64,000 bases of DNA, from positions 4,926,001 through 4,990,000 of the forward strand of contig NZ_CP021645.1 of assembly GCF_006384975.1 (NCBI RefSeq), read 5' to 3'. The stretch's first letter is position 1. Each line of letters starts with the position of its first letter. The translations under genes were made by a program, and so were the position numbers. The notes below the pieces were generated by a model, which saw nothing but the letters and a program-made list of their open reading frames with translations, had not been told where the DNA came from and did not search any database. Shown in pieces: positions 20,248-29,591 of the stretch. Source of the DNA: Pseudomonas oryzihabitans. Lineage in GTDB: Bacteria; Pseudomonadota; Gammaproteobacteria; Pseudomonadales; Pseudomonadaceae.

Positions 20248-22464
20248 ATGTCCAAGGAACTTTCCTCGTTGTCCCAGCGCCGTTTGCTGGTTTCCACTTT
20301 CAGCGTTGCCGTCGCGTCTCTGTCCCTGGGTGCCCTGGCCCAGGAAGCGAAGGAGCAGGTGACCAAACTGGAGAGCCTGACCATCGAAGGTCAGACGCAG
20401 CAGGAGGGCTTCAAAGCCGAACAATCCGCCTCGCGCAAGTACACCGCGCCCTTGCTGGACACCCCGCAGACCGTCACCGTGGTGCCGGCGCAGGTCATCC
20501 AGGATCAGCAGGCCCTGAGCCTGAGATCAGTGCTGTCCAACGTCTCCGGCATCACCTTCAACGCCGGTGAGGGCGGTGGCGGTTCCGGTGACAGCATCAA
20601 CATCCGCGGCTTCAGCGCCAACTCGAACATCCAGATCGACGGCCTGCGCGACAGCACCCAGACCAACCGTACCGACACCTTCAACCTGGAGTCGGTGGAG
20701 GTCATCAAGGGCCCCAATTCGGTGTTCGGCGGCGCGGGCACCACCGGCGGTTCCATCAACCTGATCAGCAAGAAGCCCCAGGAGCGCCAGTTCACCCGCA
20801 TCGGCGCCGGCCTGGGTACCGACAGCTATCGCCGCCTGACCCTGGACACCAACCAGCCGCTGCAAGGCGTGGGTGAGGGCAGTGCTTTCCGCCTGAACAT
20901 GATGGCCCATGAGAACGATGTGCCCGGCCGTGACCAGATCGACCGCGAACGCTGGGGCATCGCGCCGTCGCTGGCCCTGGGGCTGTCGGACGACACCCGC
21001 CTGACTCTGAGCTATTTCCACCAGACCGACAACAACCAGCCCGACTACGGCGTACCGGCCTTGAACGGCAAGCGCCTGGCCGGTGTGGATCGCGACGCCT
21101 ACTTCGGCTTCAAGAATATCGACAAGGAAGACATCAACAACAATGTCTTCACCGTGGAGCTGGAGCATCGCTTCAACGACAACCTGAGCCTGCAGAACCT
21201 GACCCGTTACAGCCGTATCGAGCGTGACGTGGTGATCTCGGCGTCCCACGTCAACCTGGGTGGCGTGGCGGCGGGGCGCTATCGCCCGGCCGGTCCGCAG
21301 GGCTATGGCCGTGACGTGACCTCGGAGATGTGGATCAACCAGACCAATCTGACCGGCAATTTCGACACCTTCGGCCTGGGCCATGCCTTCGTGCTGGGCG
21401 CCGAATTCTCCCGCGAGGACTACGACCGCGACACCTACAGCTACGGCCTCACCTTCCCGGCCGCCGGCTATTCCCTGGCCGCACCGCCGGAGCGCTATAA
21501 CGGTGCGACCAACAAGCAGACCTCGGCCATCGCCAACAACGTGCTGACCGACAAGGCGCTCTATGCCTTCGACACCATCGCCCTGAATCAGTACTGGGAT
21601 CTCAACCTGGGCCTGCGCTACGACTGGTTCGATGGCGACAGCGAGACCACGGCGGTCAGCAACGGCGTCCGTGGCGCCAAGACCAAGCTGAGTTCCGATG
21701 ACGCCAAGTTGAGCGGGCGCGCTGGCCTGGTGTTCAAGCCGGCTCCGAACGGCCGGGTCTACGTGGCCTATGGCACCTCCTTCAACCCCTCGGCGGAAAG
21801 CCTGACCTCCACCGGCGCCGGGCTGAGCGCGGCCAACCAGGATCTGGGGCCGGAGAAGAACAAGACCTGGGAACTGGGCACCAAGTGGGAATTCCTCGAC
21901 AAGCGTCTGGAGCTGGACGGCGCCCTGTTCCGCGTCGAGAAGACCAACGCCCGGGAAACCCTGATCGACGGCAGCACCGCCCTGGCCGGCGAACAACGCG
22001 TGCAGGGCATCGAGCTGGGCGCCACCGGTCGCATCACCCAACAGTGGAACGTCTACGCCAACTTCACCTTCCTCGACAGCGAGACGCTCAAGGCCGCCGA
22101 TACCCCAGACGGACGCAATCGCGAAGGCCAGGCCCTGGCCAACACTCCGCCGCGTTCGTTCAACCTCTGGACCACTTATGAACTGCCGGCTGGCTGGCGG
22201 GTGGGCTATGGTGCGCGCTACGTCAGCGAGCGTAACGTCACCTCCAGCAACGACGGTGCCAAGCTCGATGCTTACTGGCTGCACAACGCCATGGTCGGCT
22301 ATCGCGTCAACCGCAACGTCGACCTGCAGCTCAACGTCAACAACGTGTTCGACAAGGACTACGTGGAGCGGGTGCGCTCGCAATTGGGCGTGAGCACGAG
22401 GTCGTCGGCCATCGAGTACGGCGATGCGCGTTCGGCGGTCCTGACCGCCACCTACAGCTTCTAA
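20248..22464 (+). CDS. piuA: TonB-dependent catecholate-siderophore receptor, PiuA/Fiu type
   Basis: An outer-membrane gated channel that imports ferric siderophores using TonB energy. The 738 residues fit the family. A signal peptide of about 31 residues ends LGALA; the plug domain (about 65-180) has [19 protein letters not shown] and IRGFSAN, then the beta-barrel runs to a C-terminal TATYSF, whose final aromatic residue is the BAM recognition signal. GGAGG lies 12 nt before ATG 20248. A Fur-like operator precedes it, and piuC and a PepSY reductase follow on the same strand. That gene set is characteristic of the piu locus, whose receptor also admits siderophore-linked beta-lactams in P. aeruginosa. 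Exact substrate is inferred. Confidence 0.92.
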   Translation: MSKELSSLSQRRLLVSTFSVAVASLSLGALAQEAKEQVTKLESLTIEGQTQQEGFKAEQSASRKYTAPLLDTPQTVTVVPAQVIQDQQALSLRSVLSNVSGITFNAGEGGGGSGDSINIRGFSANSNIQIDGLRDSTQTNRTDTFNLESVEVIKGPNSVFGGAGTTGGSINLISKKPQERQFTRIGAGLGTDSYRRLTLDTNQPLQGVGEGSAFRLNMMAHENDVPGRDQIDRERWGIAPSLALGLSDDTRLTLSYFHQTDNNQPDYGVPALNGKRLAGVDRDAYFGFKNIDKEDINNNVFTVELEHRFNDNLSLQNLTRYSRIERDVVISASHVNLGGVAAGRYRPAGPQGYGRDVTSEMWINQTNLTGNFDTFGLGHAFVLGAEFSREDYDRDTYSYGLTFPAAGYSLAAPPERYNGATNKQTSAIANNVLTDKALYAFDTIALNQYWDLNLGLRYDWFDGDSETTAVSNGVRGAKTKLSSDDAKLSGRAGLVFKPAPNGRVYVAYGTSFNPSAESLTSTGAGLSAANQDLGPEKNKTWELGTKWEFLDKRLELDGALFRVEKTNARETLIDGSTALAGEQRVQGIELGATGRITQQWNVYANFTFLDSETLKAADTPDGRNREGQALANTPPRSFNLWTTYELPAGWRVGYGARYVSERNVTSSNDGAKLDAYWLHNAMVGYRVNRNVDLQLNVNNVFDKDYVERVRSQLGVSTRSSAIEYGDARSAVLTATYSF

Positions 22465-22480
22465 GCATCCTGGCGATACC

Positions 22481-22509
22481 CCGAAGCCCTGCCGCCGCAG
22501 GGCTTTCGG
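22481..22509 (+). terminator. Strong hairpin between piuA and piuC
   Basis: Stem AGCCCTGC/GCAGGGCT at 22485-22492 and 22497-22504, extended by CCG/CGG outer pairs around one unpaired T; 4-nt loop and no T tract. It starts 17 nt after the piuA stop and ends just before the piuC ribosome-binding site, so it may attenuate read-through or protect the piuA mRNA end. Confidence 0.5.
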
Positions 22510-22529
22510 CTTTGAGGAGGAAACCGCCG

Positions 22530-23213
22530 ATGATGATCAGCGTTCCGGGCATCCTGACGCCCGAGCAGGTGAGGGATTGCCGTCAGCGGCTGGAGGCCGT
22601 GGCCTGGGCCGATGGCAAGCACACCGCCGGCTTCCAGTCGGCCATGGCCAAGGACAATCTGCAGCTGCCAGCGGATGACCCGGCGGCGCGTGCGGTGGGC
22701 GAACTGATCCAGCAGGCCCTGGCGCGGCATCCGCTGTTCGTCGCCGCGGCGTTGCCGGCGCGGGTGTTTCCGCCGTTGTTCAATCTCTACCGTGGTGGCC
22801 AGTCCTTCGGACTGCACGTGGACAACGCCCTGCGCCCCCTGCCGGATGGCGGCGGCTACCTGCGCACCGATCTCTCCGCCACCCTGTTCTTCTGCGCGCC
22901 GGAAGAATACGACGGTGGCGAGTTGGTGGTCGAAGACACCTACGGTGCCCACAGCGTCAAGCTCGCCGCCGGGGATCTGATCCTCTATCCGGCCAGCAGC
23001 CTGCACCGGGTGCTGCCGGTGACCCGCGGCGCGCGGCTGTGCTCCTTCTTCTGGATCCAGAGCCTGGTGCGCGACGCCGGCCAGCGCAGCCAGCTGTTCG
23101 AACTCGACCAGGGCATCCAGCGCGCCGCCGCCGAGCTGGGCCAGGGCCACGAGGCCTGTCTGCAACTGACCGGCGTCTATCACAATCTCTTACGGCTGTG
23201 GGCGCAGCCCTGA
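22530..23213 (+). CDS. piuC: Fe(II)/2-oxoglutarate-dependent PKHD-type hydroxylase
   Basis: A 227-residue prolyl-hydroxylase-like oxygenase of the PiuC/YbiX family, co-located with catecholate receptors; its substrate is not established. The iron ligands are H96 and D98 (FGLHVDN) and H159 (SSLHRV), and the 2-oxoglutarate arginine is R169. The core motif DLSATLFF and [11 protein letters not shown] are typical. ATG 22530 (a second ATG follows at once) has GAGGAGG about 9 nt upstream. It is the middle gene of the iron-uptake run and overlaps the proposed start of the reductase gene. Confidence 0.93.
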   Translation: MMISVPGILTPEQVRDCRQRLEAVAWADGKHTAGFQSAMAKDNLQLPADDPAARAVGELIQQALARHPLFVAAALPARVFPPLFNLYRGGQSFGLHVDNALRPLPDGGGYLRTDLSATLFFCAPEEYDGGELVVEDTYGAHSVKLAAGDLILYPASSLHRVLPVTRGARLCSFFWIQSLVRDAGQRSQLFELDQGIQRAAAELGQGHEACLQLTGVYHNLLRLWAQP

Positions 23214-25702
23214 TCCGCAGCGGCCTGTTCCAGCTGCACAGCCTGCTCGGGCTGGCGGCCGGCCTGGTGCTGGTGGTGCTGGGGGTGACGGGTGCGCTCT
23301 ACAGCTTCCAGCTGGAACTGCTGCAACTACTCAATCCGCCACCAGTCGCAGCGCGGGCGGATCAGCGACCGCTGACGCTCCCGGAATTGCGCCAGCGCCT
23401 CGCCGCGCCTGGCCAGGAGCTGAGTTTCGTCTCCAGCCTGGTAGGGGAGGGCTACGGCATGGTCGGGCTGGTTCCGGCGGGAGCTCAGGGGCGCGGCGAG
23501 GTGCGGCTGTTCGATCGTTACAGTGGTGACGTCCTCGAATCGCCCCGTGGTCAGGGTTTCTTCGATTTCATCCTCAAGCTACACCGTTCCCTGGCGCTGG
23601 GTTCGCTGGGGCGAACGCTGACCGGGGCGGCCACCCTGATCCTGCTGGTGCTCTGTCTGTCCGGACTCTATCTGCGCTGGCCGCGCCAGGTGCGACGCTG
23701 GCGGACCTGGCTGACGCTGGACTGGGCCCGCCGCGGACGCAGCTTCCACTGGGACCTGCACGCCGTGGTCGGCACCTGGTGCCTGCTGCTCTATCTGCTG
23801 GCGGCGCTGACCGGCCTCTACTGGTCCTATGGCTGGTATCGCGAGGCCAGCGACCGACTGTTGGGAGCGGCACCCGAGCCGGAGATCGCCGGGGTGGTGG
23901 CCAGGCGGGACGTGGACCTGGACGCCCTCTGGCAGAGTTTCCGCCGGGAAACCGGAGGGCAGGTCGAGGGCTATGGGCTGCTATTGCCCAATCCGGCGCG
24001 CCAGGTCAGCCATCCGACCCTCTGGTACCTGCCGGAGGGCGCCGCCCATGTTCGCGCGCTCAATCGCATCGTCTTCGACGGCGCGGGGCGGGTGCTCGAT
24101 CATCGTCGCTATCGCGAGCAGCCGCTGGGTGCTCGCTTGCTGCTTAGCGTCTACGCCCTGCACTCGGGTGAGTACTTCGGGCTGGCGGGACGGGTGCTCA
24201 TGCTGCTCGCCAGCCTGGCCATGCCGGTGTTCCTGGTGACCGGGCTATGGCTTTACCTGGACCGCCGCCGCAAGCGTCGCCAGGCACGGGCAGCTCGGGC
24301 CGGACTGCCGCCCGCCACCACCGGGAGCGTCGACTGGCTGATCGGCTACGCCAGCCAGAGCGGCCAGGCCGAAGCCCTGGCCTGGCAGACCGCTGCCCAG
24401 TTGCAGGCGGCGGGGCTGGTCGCGGAGGTCGTCGCTCTCGCTCGGCTCGACAGCGCGCGCCTACAGCAGGCAACCCAGGCGCTGTTCGTCGTCGCCACCC
24501 ACGGCGATGGCGAGGCGCCGGATGCCGCGCGCGGCTTCGAACGGCGGATGCTGGCCGCCGATCTCGCCTTGCCGGACCTGGGTTACGGCATGCTGGCTCT
24601 CGGTGATCGGCGCTACCAGGGCTACTGCGCCTTCGCTCACCGCTTGGATGCCTGGCTGGGCCGCCAGGGCGCAAGACCTTTGTTCGGCACCGTGGAGGTG
24701 GACAATGGCGATCCCCAGGCGCTGACTCTTTGGCAAGGTCGGCTGCAGGCGCTGGGTGCTGCCCTGGTCGAATCGCCGGCCGAGCGTCCCTTGCAGTCCT
24801 GGCGGCTGGCGTCGGTGCAACGGCTCAACGCCGGCAGCCCCGGTGGGCCGGCCTTCGAGTTGCGACTGGTGCCGCCACCGGCTAGCGCGTGGGCGCCGGG
24901 CGATATCCTGGAGATAGCGCCGCGGCAGAGCGCCGAGACTGTCAGCACCTGGTTGCAGCCGTTGGGGTTGGCCGCCGAGCGTGAGGTGCAGAGCGATGGC
25001 ATGACGCTGCCTTTGGCCGCAGCCCTGGAAACCCGGTGGCTGCCGGATGACCGGTCGGCCTTGCGCGGATTGGACGCCCAGGCCCTGCTCGACGCCCTGG
25101 TACCCCTCGCCGTACGCCAGTACTCCATCGCCTCACTGCCCGGCGAGGGCGCGTTGCGCTTGCTGGTGCGCCAGGAGCGCAAGGCCGATGGTCGCCTGGG
25201 GATCGCCTCCGGTTGGTTGACCACGGCGCTGCGTCCGGGCGATCTGCTGCCGGCGCGGCTGCGCGCCCATCCGGGCTTTCGGCCGCCGCTGGACGAGCGC
25301 CCGCTGATCCTGATCGCCGCCGGCACCGGCCTGGCCGGGGTACGACCGCTGCTGGCGGCGCGCATCGCCGCCGGACGACAGCGCAACTGGCTGCTGTTCG
25401 GCGAACGCACGGCGGCGCACGACAACTTCTATGACGCGGAGCTGCAAAGCTGGTTGGCCCAGGGCGAGCTGGCGCGGCTGGACCGGGTGTTCTCGCGTGA
25501 CGGCGATGGCTACGTGCAGGCGCGGCTACAGGCGCGACGCGAGGTGCTGCTCGACTGGCTGGCGGCGGATGCCGTCATCATGGTCTGCGGCAGTCTGCAG
25601 GGGCTGGGGCGTGGTGTGCATGCCACCCTGCAGGCATTGCTCGGCGAGACGGAAGTCCAGCGGTTGCTGGAGACCGAGCGCTACCGTCGCGATCTGTATT
25701 GA
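23198..25702 (+). CDS. piuB: PepSY/flavodoxin/FNR membrane reductase, PiuB-like
   Basis: An 834-residue inner-membrane protein that probably passes NADPH electrons to imported ferric siderophore. A PepSY_TM region with about four to five helices fills roughly residues 1-370. A flavodoxin domain follows ([16 protein letters not shown], then [14 protein letters not shown]). The C-terminal reductase has the FAD motif [12 protein letters not shown] and NADP-site motifs [33 protein letters not shown] and [15 protein letters not shown]. No ATG fits: the frame upstream is the shadow of piuC. GTG 23198 overlapping the piuC end by 16 bp gives an N-terminus ([19 protein letters not shown]) like PiuB, so translational coupling is likely. 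The start is the least certain part. Confidence 0.88.
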   Translation: MGAALIRSGLFQLHSLLGLAAGLVLVVLGVTGALYSFQLELLQLLNPPPVAARADQRPLTLPELRQRLAAPGQELSFVSSLVGEGYGMVGLVPAGAQGRGEVRLFDRYSGDVLESPRGQGFFDFILKLHRSLALGSLGRTLTGAATLILLVLCLSGLYLRWPRQVRRWRTWLTLDWARRGRSFHWDLHAVVGTWCLLLYLLAALTGLYWSYGWYREASDRLLGAAPEPEIAGVVARRDVDLDALWQSFRRETGGQVEGYGLLLPNPARQVSHPTLWYLPEGAAHVRALNRIVFDGAGRVLDHRRYREQPLGARLLLSVYALHSGEYFGLAGRVLMLLASLAMPVFLVTGLWLYLDRRRKRRQARAARAGLPPATTGSVDWLIGYASQSGQAEALAWQTAAQLQAAGLVAEVVALARLDSARLQQATQALFVVATHGDGEAPDAARGFERRMLAADLALPDLGYGMLALGDRRYQGYCAFAHRLDAWLGRQGARPLFGTVEVDNGDPQALTLWQGRLQALGAALVESPAERPLQSWRLASVQRLNAGSPGGPAFELRLVPPPASAWAPGDILEIAPRQSAETVSTWLQPLGLAAEREVQSDGMTLPLAAALETRWLPDDRSALRGLDAQALLDALVPLAVRQYSIASLPGEGALRLLVRQERKADGRLGIASGWLTTALRPGDLLPARLRAHPGFRPPLDERPLILIAAGTGLAGVRPLLAARIAAGRQRNWLLFGERTAAHDNFYDAELQSWLAQGELARLDRVFSRDGDGYVQARLQARREVLLDWLAADAVIMVCGSLQGLGRGVHATLQALLGETEVQRLLETERYRRDLY

Positions 25703-25704
25703 AC

Positions 25705-26148
25705 TCAGGCGCGGGCGATGCACCAGACGCCCGCGCCGATCAGCACCACGCCGGCCAGCTTGCCCAGGGTGACCGGGTCCTGGCGAAAGCCGGCCCAGCC
25801 GAAATGATCCAGGCTCAAGGACATGGCCAACTGACCGGCGATGACCAGCGCCATGAACAGGGTGGCACCGATGCGCGGTCCGGCGAAGGCGGCCATGGCG
25901 ATGAAGAAGGCGCCCAGCAGGCCGCCGCACCAGTGCCACCACTGCAATTCGCGCAGCAGGCCCAGGGTGGGCACGCCGCGTTGCCAAAGGGTCAGCCCCA
26001 GCAGGGCGAGCAGACCGACCATGAAGGAAATGGACGCCGCGGCGAACAGGCTGCCGAGGTGCCGTGCGAGTTGGCCGTTGATGCCGGCTTGCAGTGGCAG
26101 GCAGGCACCGGCGATGAGGGGCAGGACGAGTAGCCACCAGGCGGGCAT
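25705..26148 (-). CDS. DMT-family transporter, YdcZ/DUF606 type
   Basis: A 147-residue, almost wholly hydrophobic protein with about five membrane helices, matching the short DUF606 (YdcZ) proteins that function as half-size DMT transporters, usually as dimers. Motifs: PLQAGINGQLARHLGSLFAAASISFMVG near the start and FMALVIAGQLAMSLSLDHFGW, then an end in the GVVLIGAGVWCI helix. ATG 26148 has GGAG upstream. It is convergent with piuB (3 bp between stops) and divergent from the next gene. Substrate unknown. Confidence 0.85.
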   Translation of the reverse strand: MPAWWLLVLPLIAGACLPLQAGINGQLARHLGSLFAAASISFMVGLLALLGLTLWQRGVPTLGLLRELQWWHWCGGLLGAFFIAMAAFAGPRIGATLFMALVIAGQLAMSLSLDHFGWAGFRQDPVTLGKLAGVVLIGAGVWCIARA

Positions 26149-26262
26149 CGGCGGGACTCCAGATGAAAAAAGGGCGGGCAGTATGCTCCAGGATGGGGCG
26201 AAGCGGTCGAACCGGCGACTCCCGGTCGGGCTCCAAGCCCTACCAGCAAGGGAGAATCCGCC

Positions 26263-26754
26263 ATGGCGCCACCGCTGCAAGAAGGCCGTCCGATCCAGGA
26301 GGACATGCGGCTGCAACGCTGGATCTGGCGCTGCGAGCGCCTGGGCTGGGCGCTGCTGGGGCTGTTCGTGGTGCTGGCGTTGGGCGGGCTTTTCGCCAGT
26401 GGCGGTCCCTGGGTCACGGCGACCCGCGTCAGTGACGATGGCCAACTCAAGGTGCAATACGAGCGCTTCCAACGCCGCGGCGCCCCTACGACCCTGACTC
26501 TGGAATTGGCGCCCGGCTTGACCCGCGTTGGCCTCGACGAACGCCTGGTGGCGGACTGGACGGTGGAGGCCCTCTATCCACAACCGGCGCGGATGACCAG
26601 CAGCGACGGCGTGCTCTGGCTCGACCTGACCACCGGCAGCGGACCCAGTCGGCTGCACCTGGCACTGCGGCCGGATGCGCTGGGCAACCGGGACTGGCGC
26701 ATCCTCAGACCTGATAAGGCACCACTCGCCCTCTCGGCCTTCATCTACCCCTAA
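26263..26754 (+). CDS. Membrane-anchored hypothetical protein upstream of a DUF421 gene
   Basis: A 163-residue protein with one membrane helix (about residues 29-47, LGWALLGLFVVLALGGLFASG) after a short basic cytoplasmic N-terminus. The 110-residue C-terminal part should be periplasmic and beta-rich (VQYERFQRRGAPTTLTLELAPG, LWLDLTTGSG). No catalytic motif is visible and the family is not recognised by name. ATG 26263 follows AAGGGAG. The gap to the DUF421 gene is only 11 bp, so the two form an operon and probably act together at the inner membrane. Confidence 0.75.
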   Translation: MAPPLQEGRPIQEDMRLQRWIWRCERLGWALLGLFVVLALGGLFASGGPWVTATRVSDDGQLKVQYERFQRRGAPTTLTLELAPGLTRVGLDERLVADWTVEALYPQPARMTSSDGVLWLDLTTGSGPSRLHLALRPDALGNRDWRILRPDKAPLALSAFIYP

Positions 26755-26765
26755 AAGGAATCGCC

Positions 26766-27218
26766 ATGGAATCCGTGCTGCGCGCTGCGGCCATCTACGT
26801 CTTCTTGCTGGTGCTCTTCCGCCTTACCGGGCGCCGGGCTCTATCGGAGATCACCACCTTCGATTTCGTTCTGTTGCTGGTGATCGGCGAGGCGACCCAA
26901 CAAGCCCTGCTGGGCGACGACTTCTCGGTGATCAACGCCTTCGTGGTGATAGGCACCCTGGTGCTGATCGACATCCTGCTGTCGCTGTTCAAGCAGCGCT
27001 CGCCCCAGGTGGGGCGCTTTCTCGATGGCGTGCCCTTGATCGTGGTGGAGTACGGCAAGCCCCTGACGCAGCGGTTGCGCAAGGCGCGGCTCACCGAGGA
27101 GGACATTCTCGAAGCGGCGCGGCAGAGCCAGGGTCTGGAGCGGATGGAGCAGATCCGTTTCGCGGTGCTGGAGAAGAACGGGCAGATCTCGGTGATCCCC
27201 GAGTCCGGGGGTCGATAG
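26766..27218 (+). CDS. DUF421/YetF family membrane protein
   Basis: A 150-residue protein with three N-terminal membrane helices (first MESVLRAAAIYVFLLVLFRLTG, with the family motif RRALSEITTFDFVLLLVIGEATQQALLG split across the second) and a cytosolic DUF421 domain ending IRFAVLEKNGQISVIPE. YetF-like proteins are widespread in spore formers and environmental bacteria; the function is undefined. It follows the 163-residue membrane protein and ends before a bidirectional hairpin at 27236-27260. Confidence 0.88.
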   Translation: MESVLRAAAIYVFLLVLFRLTGRRALSEITTFDFVLLLVIGEATQQALLGDDFSVINAFVVIGTLVLIDILLSLFKQRSPQVGRFLDGVPLIVVEYGKPLTQRLRKARLTEEDILEAARQSQGLERMEQIRFAVLEKNGQISVIPESGGR

Positions 27219-27235
27219 CGAGGGCTCAAACGCAA

Positions 27236-27260
27236 GAAGGGCAGGATGATCCTGCCCTTC
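27236..27260. terminator. Hairpin terminator between DUF421 and KGG genes
   Basis: A perfect 10-bp stem GAAGGGCAGG (27236-27245) / CCTGCCCTTC (27251-27260) with an ATGAT loop. It serves the convergent DUF421 (stop 27218) and KGG-repeat (stop 27287) genes. The T tract is weak. Confidence 0.65.
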
Positions 27261-27286
27261 GTTAGCTCTGGGGTAGCGCCAAATCG

Positions 27287-27637
27287 CTAGCGGCTACCGC
27301 CCTTGCGACCGGCCTCGGAGGCCTTCTCGCGATCGTTGGCGAAGTTACCTCCGCTGTTCTCGCCGCCCTTGCGCCCGGCTTCGGCGGCGCGCTCGGGGTC
27401 ATTGGCGAAGTTGCCACCGCTGTTCTGGCCCCCCTTGCGGCCGGCTTCGGCAGCCCGCTCGGGGTCGTTGGCGAAATTACCGCCACTGTTCTCGCCGCCC
27501 TTGCGCCCGGCCTCGGCGGCGCGCTCGGGATCGTTGGCGAAGTTGCCACCGCTGTTGTGGCCGCCTTTGCTACCGGCTTCGGACGCCTTCTCGCGGTCGT
27601 TGGCAAAATTACCGGGATTCGAATTGTTGGTGCTCAT
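27287..27637 (-). CDS. KGG-repeat general stress protein, five repeats
   Basis: A 116-residue, very hydrophilic protein made of five near-identical 22-residue units of the form GGNFANDPERAAEAGRKGG (YciG/con-10-like KGG motif). Such proteins are associated with desiccation, stationary-phase and general stress responses and are probably disordered until they bind a partner. The first and last units read NDREKASEAG, while the three inner ones read NDPERAAEAG, so the inner units look like a recent tandem expansion (66-bp DNA repeats). It starts at ATG 27637 and is the upper of two tandem paralogues; the second lies at 27710-27868 on the same strand. Confidence 0.9.
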   Translation of the reverse strand: MSTNNSNPGNFANDREKASEAGSKGGHNSGGNFANDPERAAEAGRKGGENSGGNFANDPERAAEAGRKGGQNSGGNFANDPERAAEAGRKGGENSGGNFANDREKASEAGRKGGSR

Positions 27638-27709
27638 CTTGGGTTCCTCTTGCTCGTGGTCTCAGAGGAGCCAGGCCTGTCTGGCCCAGCTCCGCACAAC
27701 GGCAGTGCC

Positions 27710-27868
27710 CTAGCGGCTGCCGCCCTTGCGACCGGCTTCGGACGCTTTCTCGCGATCATTGGCGAAATTGCCACCACTGTTCTGGCCGCCCTTGCGACCG
27801 GCCTCGGCGGCCTTCTCGCGGTCGTTGGCGAAGTTGCCGGGATTGGAGTTCGAATGCTTGGTGGTCAT
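27710..27868 (-). CDS. KGG-repeat stress protein, two repeats (short paralogue)
   Basis: A 52-residue protein: MTTKHSNSNPGNFANDREKA, then AEAGRKGGQNSGGN and a second unit ending NDREKASEAGRKGGSR. It is a two-unit version of the neighbouring five-repeat protein, with the same N-terminal SNPGNFANDREK cap and an identical C-terminal cap. ATG 27866-27868, stop TAG at 27710-27712, 52 codons. It is located 72 bp upstream of the longer gene on the same strand, so the two are likely one transcription unit that arose by duplication. Function as for the longer copy, inferred from the motif. Confidence 0.88.
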   Translation of the reverse strand: MTTKHSNSNPGNFANDREKAAEAGRKGGQNSGGNFANDREKASEAGRKGGSR

Positions 27869-28070
27869 GGTCGCTCTACCTCTTGTGGGAATGTAGTGCA
27901 GAACTCATTGCCTGCCCTGGTATTGAGGGGCAGGTGCGGCGAGGTTTCCCAGCGATGGGATGGGTGGTCGCTGGCATTCGGCCACTGCCAGGGCTGTATC
28001 TAGCTTTGCCCGAATGGCTGTCCAACCCGGCCGCTGGGTTGGAAGGCGCATGGCTGTTCTGGACGACACG

Positions 28071-28108
28071 AGGGCTTGGACGCAGCGGTGCCGCTGCGTC
28101 CAAGCCCT
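28071..28108. repeat. Perfect 38-bp palindrome (18-bp arms, 2-nt loop)
   Basis: AGGGCTTGGACGCAGCGG at 28071-28088 and its exact complement at 28091-28108, separated by TG. It lies between the short KGG gene (start 27868) and the stop of the MBL-fold gene (28141). It can act as a terminator for the latter, although no T tract follows. A second small hairpin (CCAACCC/GGGTTGG, 28022-28042) lies beside it. Confidence 0.85.
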
Positions 28109-28140
28109 GTGGCTATTTGGTTGTACGACGGGTGGTTCGT

Positions 28141-29004
28141 CTAGAAGCCGTCGATGGGAATCTTCAGATAGCGCCGCCCATTGGCCTCGGCTGGTGGCAG
28201 GGTGCCGGCGCGGATGTTCACCTGGATCGCCGGCAGGATCAGCGTCGGCATGGCCAGGGTGGCATCACGGCGGGTGCGCAGGGCGACGAAGGCCTCTTCG
28301 TCCACCCCATCGCGGACGTGGACGTTGAGCGCACGCTCTTCACCCACGGTGGTCTCGTGGCGCGCTTCGCGACCTGCGGGCGGGTAGTCGTGGCACAGGT
28401 AGAGGCGCGTCGCCTCCGGCAAGGCCAGCAGCCGGCGGATCGAGCGATATAGATCGCGGGCGCTGCCGCCGGGGAAATCGCAGCGCGCCGAGCCGACATC
28501 GGGCATGAACAGGGTGTCGCCGACGAAGACGTGGTCCTCCTCCACCTGGTAGGCCATGTCGGCCGGGGTATGGCCGGGCACGTGCAGGGCGCGGGCGGTG
28601 AGGTTGCCGATGTGGAAGAGCTCATCGGGCTGGAAGAGATGATCGAACTGGGAGCCGTCGAGGCGGAATTCCGGTTCCAGGTTGAAGACGTCCTTGAAGG
28701 CGCCCTGGACGCGGCGGATGCCTTCGCCGATGGCGATGCGCCCGCCCAGTTGCCGGCGCAGGTAGGGCGCGGCGGAGAGGTGGTCGGCGTGGGCATGGGT
28801 TTCCAGCAGCCAATCCACCGTCAGCCCCTGGTCGCGGACGAAGCGGGCGACGCGATCCGCCGAGAGGGTGGCGGTCCGGCCCGAGTGCGGATCGTAGTCC
28901 AGTACCGAGTCGACGATGGCGCAGCGGCTGCCGGGGGCCTCGTAGACCACATAGGTGAAGGTGGAGGTCGTGGTGTCGAAAAAGGGTTCGATGCGCGGAG
29001 TCAT
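28141..29004 (-). CDS. MBL-fold metallo-hydrolase (ETHE1/persulfide-dioxygenase-like)
   Basis: A 287-residue metallo-beta-lactamase-fold enzyme. The metal motif is THAHADHL, with later ligands in ALHVPGHTPADMAYQ (H) and VFVGDTLFMPDVG (D), and LYLCHDYPP (H). The sequence VVYEAPGSRCAIVDSVLDYDP at the front and the RCDFPGGSARDLYRSI stretch resemble the ETHE1/Blh group, which oxidise glutathione persulfide using one iron. The subgroup assignment rests on these motifs. No rhodanese or sulfide-related neighbour is present to confirm it. It is monocistronic and divergent from gtrA across about 205 bp. Confidence 0.85.
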   Translation of the reverse strand: MTPRIEPFFDTTTSTFTYVVYEAPGSRCAIVDSVLDYDPHSGRTATLSADRVARFVRDQGLTVDWLLETHAHADHLSAAPYLRRQLGGRIAIGEGIRRVQGAFKDVFNLEPEFRLDGSQFDHLFQPDELFHIGNLTARALHVPGHTPADMAYQVEEDHVFVGDTLFMPDVGSARCDFPGGSARDLYRSIRRLLALPEATRLYLCHDYPPAGREARHETTVGEERALNVHVRDGVDEEAFVALRTRRDATLAMPTLILPAIQVNIRAGTLPPAEANGRRYLKIPIDGF

Positions 29005-29210
29005 GGCCGGGCCTCGTAGAAAGCGGGATGGCCCACCTTAACACGGCTGTCGGCTGGTTCGCCGGGTAGGCGATAGCCACCCGGAAAAGGCCGCCGTGAA
29101 GCGTTGCGACCGTTCGTCGCCGGATGACGGAATTGCAACGGATGCAACAGGATGTTTCGGCGTCCGCGGGGTAACGTGCGCCGTCCATTGCCGTTGCGCC
29201 GAGGTCTAGC

Positions 29211-29591
29211 GTGTCTTCTTCCGGATCCCTGGCCAAGTCCGCGGCCAGACCCCTGCGATTCGCCTTGGTCGGGGCGGTTGCCACCCTGGTGCACATGGCC
29301 GTCGCCGCGCTGCTGCTGGGCCTGTGGGGCTGGCCGGCCTATGGCGCCAACCTGGGCGCCTTTCTGGTCGCCTTCGGGGTCTCCTACCTGGGGCACCGGC
29401 ACGTCACCTTCGCCCGGGCTGGCTCGCCCTGGCGCTTCCTGCTGGTGGCGCTGGGCGGCTTCGGCCTCAATAACCTCTTGTTGACCGGTCTGCTCGCCTG
29501 CGGCGTGCCGGCGCTCGCGGCGCTGCTGGTGGCCACGGCGCTGGTCCCGGTATGCAGTTATCTGCTGTCGTCCTGGTGGGTGTTCAAATGA
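29211..29591 (+). CDS. gtrA: GtrA-family membrane protein
   Basis: A 126-residue protein with four membrane helices, matching GtrA flippase-like proteins that move undecaprenyl-phosphate-linked sugars across the inner membrane. Signature [16 protein letters not shown] at the start, and [12 protein letters not shown] mid-protein. The start is GTG 29211 (GAGG about 8 nt upstream). Its stop overlaps the GtrB start as ATGA. The third member of a serotype-conversion cluster, a dedicated GtrC-type transferase, is not in the window. Confidence 0.88.
   Translation: MSSSGSLAKSAARPLRFALVGAVATLVHMAVAALLLGLWGWPAYGANLGAFLVAFGVSYLGHRHVTFARAGSPWRFLLVALGGFGLNNLLLTGLLACGVPALAALLVATALVPVCSYLLSSWWVFK

Noticed and set aside
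27300..27860. Regular 66-bp repeats suggesting a CRISPR-like array
   Set aside because: The repeats have no spacers and translate in one frame as KGG units of two stress proteins.
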